A stretch of DNA of 64,000 bases from Sphingomonas sp. CCH21-G11. Lineage in GTDB: Bacteria; Pseudomonadota; Alphaproteobacteria; Sphingomonadales; Sphingomonadaceae. The translations under genes were made by a program, and so were the position numbers. The stretch lies in NCBI RefSeq assembly GCF_001555965.1, contig NZ_LSHX01000024.1:114814-178813 (forward strand). Reading direction: 5' to 3'. The stretch's first letter is position 1; each line of letters begins with the position of its first letter. This document shows, piece after piece, positions 62,900-64,000 of this stretch. The notes beneath the pieces were generated by a model, which saw nothing but the letters and a program-made list of their open reading frames with translations, had not been told where the DNA came from and made no database searches.

Positions 62900-63832
62900 A
62901 TGAGGATGCGCGACTCTACCGCATCCGCCGTGTTCGACATCGGCATGACCGCTTTCGATCGTGCGCGCCACGTCGAACCGCTCAACACCAAGATCGTCCG
63001 GCATCACAACGGGGTCAGCGTGCTGCTCGACGACGGCAGCGCCCAGCAGGCGAGCCAGGATCTGGAGGCACGCGCCAATGAGATGGTGGCGCTGCTGATC
63101 TGGCGCACGAGCATCAGCCTCGACGCCGCGGTGGCCGATGAAGCGTTGCGCGGCGCGCGCGGCCCCGGCGCGTTTGCCATCATTCCGGCCAGCAACCCGT
63201 CATGGTGGGCGCTGCGCGACCAGGCGACCGACGACAACCTGCATATCCAGCTCGAACGCTCGCTGATCGCCGAAATCTGCCTGCGCGACGGCATGGAGCA
63301 TGTGCCGAGCTTTGACAGCATGATCGGCTTTGCCCATCCGCTGATCGCCCAGCTCGGCGAATATGCGATCGAGCTGCTCGACCGCGAACAGCCGCCTTCG
63401 CGGCTCGCCTGGGATGCACTGATCACCGTGCTCGTGCTGGCGCTGGCGCGCATCGCCAACGAGCGCGGCGAGCCCATGCCGCGCACCATCGTGCGCAAGG
63501 GCGGGCTGGCCGGCTGGCAGATCCGGCGCACCACCGAATATATCCATGAGCGGCTGAACGAGACGATCGCGCTCAACGAACTCGCGGCGATCGCCGGCCT
63601 GTCGCCCTTTCATTTCGCGCGTGCGTTCAAGCAGTCGGTGGGCGATCCGCCGCACCGCTACCAGATCCGGCGGAGGCTGGAAAAAGCCTGCGAGATGCTG
63701 GTGGAAACCGACCTGCCGGTCATCGAGATTGCGACGGCGGTCGGCTACGAGACGCCACAGACGCTGTCGCGGCTGTTCCGGCGCGAATTCGGCATCTCGC
63801 CCAGCTTTTATCGCCGCGAATCGTCGCGCTGA
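62900..63832 (+). CDS. AraC-family transcriptional regulator
   Basis: 310 residues. The C-terminal 100 residues form the double helix-turn-helix: RTTEYIHERLNETIALNELA, AGLSPFHFARAFKQSVGDPP and EKACEMLVETDLPVIEIATA, ending with SRLFRREFGISPSFYRRE. The N-terminal 200 residues lack a clear cupin metal motif, so the ligand is unknown. The start ATG at 62900 is chosen, though an in-frame ATG exists at 62945. It is divergent from the amidohydrolase pair and is the obvious candidate regulator of it. Confidence 0.88.
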   Translation: MRMRDSTASAVFDIGMTAFDRARHVEPLNTKIVRHHNGVSVLLDDGSAQQASQDLEARANEMVALLIWRTSISLDAAVADEALRGARGPGAFAIIPASNPSWWALRDQATDDNLHIQLERSLIAEICLRDGMEHVPSFDSMIGFAHPLIAQLGEYAIELLDREQPPSRLAWDALITVLVLALARIANERGEPMPRTIVRKGGLAGWQIRRTTEYIHERLNETIALNELAAIAGLSPFHFARAFKQSVGDPPHRYQIRRRLEKACEMLVETDLPVIEIATAVGYETPQTLSRLFRREFGISPSFYRRESSR

Positions 63833-64000
63833 GCGCGTTTGCGGTCTGGCTCAGCCGGACTGAAACGGTGCGGCGCAAAATCGGGTGACATCCCATCGAT
63901 CCGCGCATTCTTGAGACGCTGGCCGGGAATGAAGGCTTTCACAAAGGCGATTACGTATTTGACAAACCCAAGCCAATTGGTTAGGACGGCCGGCAAGGAG

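Noticed and set aside
63808..63996. A 62-codon minus-strand frame after the AraC gene, beginning MPAVLTNWLG
   Set aside because: It overlaps the AraC 3' end, has no clear ribosome site and is cut close to the window edge. The hydrophobic start is suggestive but not enough.
1..64000. tRNA, rRNA, CRISPR arrays, insertion sequences and prophage modules
   Set aside because: Scanned for cloverleaf-like, repeat-spacer and transposase signatures; none convincing was seen.

Overview
The window is GC-rich, densely packed chromosomal DNA with no transposase, tRNA, rRNA or CRISPR visible. Gene content and style point to an alphaproteobacterium of the sphingomonad group, although no taxonomic marker gene is present to prove it. 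The hints are a bifunctional PutA, a PHB depolymerase, GumB/GumC-type polysaccharide export proteins, a Rap1a/Tai protein beside a SleB hydrolase, and the palindromic intergenic repeats. The genus is an inference.

Left flank (1-13.5 kb): housekeeping metabolism. It holds a truncated MscS channel, a PAP2 phosphatase, and putA. Next come a MaoC / carboxymuconolactone-decarboxylase-like / thiolase run, a flavin-type split-barrel protein, a DUF1232 membrane protein, and a PHB depolymerase divergent from an ABC exporter. A saccharopine-dehydrogenase-like reductase ends the flank, followed by a 430-bp repeat-rich spacer.

Centre (13.5-53.8 kb): a very large exopolysaccharide locus. Precursor supply is UDP-glucose dehydrogenase with a coupled nucleotide-sugar epimerase, and dTDP-rhamnose synthesis at the right edge. 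Priming is by a bacterial sugar transferase (53.1-53.8 kb). Assembly uses several GT2, GT4 and GnT-I-like glycosyltransferases. Flipping and polymerisation use a Wzx-like flippase and three Wzy/O-antigen-ligase-like membrane proteins. Export and length control use a GumB/Wza-like lipoprotein, a Wzc/GumC-type tyrosine autokinase and an outer-membrane beta-barrel protein. Decoration is by three acyltransferase-3 proteins. Trimming enzymes are a GH16 hydrolase, an alginate-lyase-family protein, a heparinase II/III protein, and a 1270-residue secreted protein joining a beta-helix, RTX repeats and a GH26-like catalytic domain. A PilZ protein and a LapG-superfamily cysteine proteinase hint at c-di-GMP control. 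Many neighbours overlap by ATGA/GTGA, so much of the locus is translationally coupled.

Right flank (54.2-64 kb): a Rap1a/Tai-like secreted protein coupled to a SleB-type cell-wall hydrolase; rmlA-rmlC-rmlB with rmlD divergent; two coupled amidohydrolases, one of which has lost the metal-binding motif; and a divergent AraC-type regulator with a palindromic operator-like site between them.

The most unusual observations are: (i) palindromic intergenic repeats that have become coding sequence inside the PutA linker; (ii) the double-RTX beta-helix/GH26 fusion; (iii) a decayed glycosyltransferase paralogue next to its intact relative; (iv) a metal-site-less amidohydrolase paired with an intact one; (v) a short unannotated membrane peptide next to the priming transferase.
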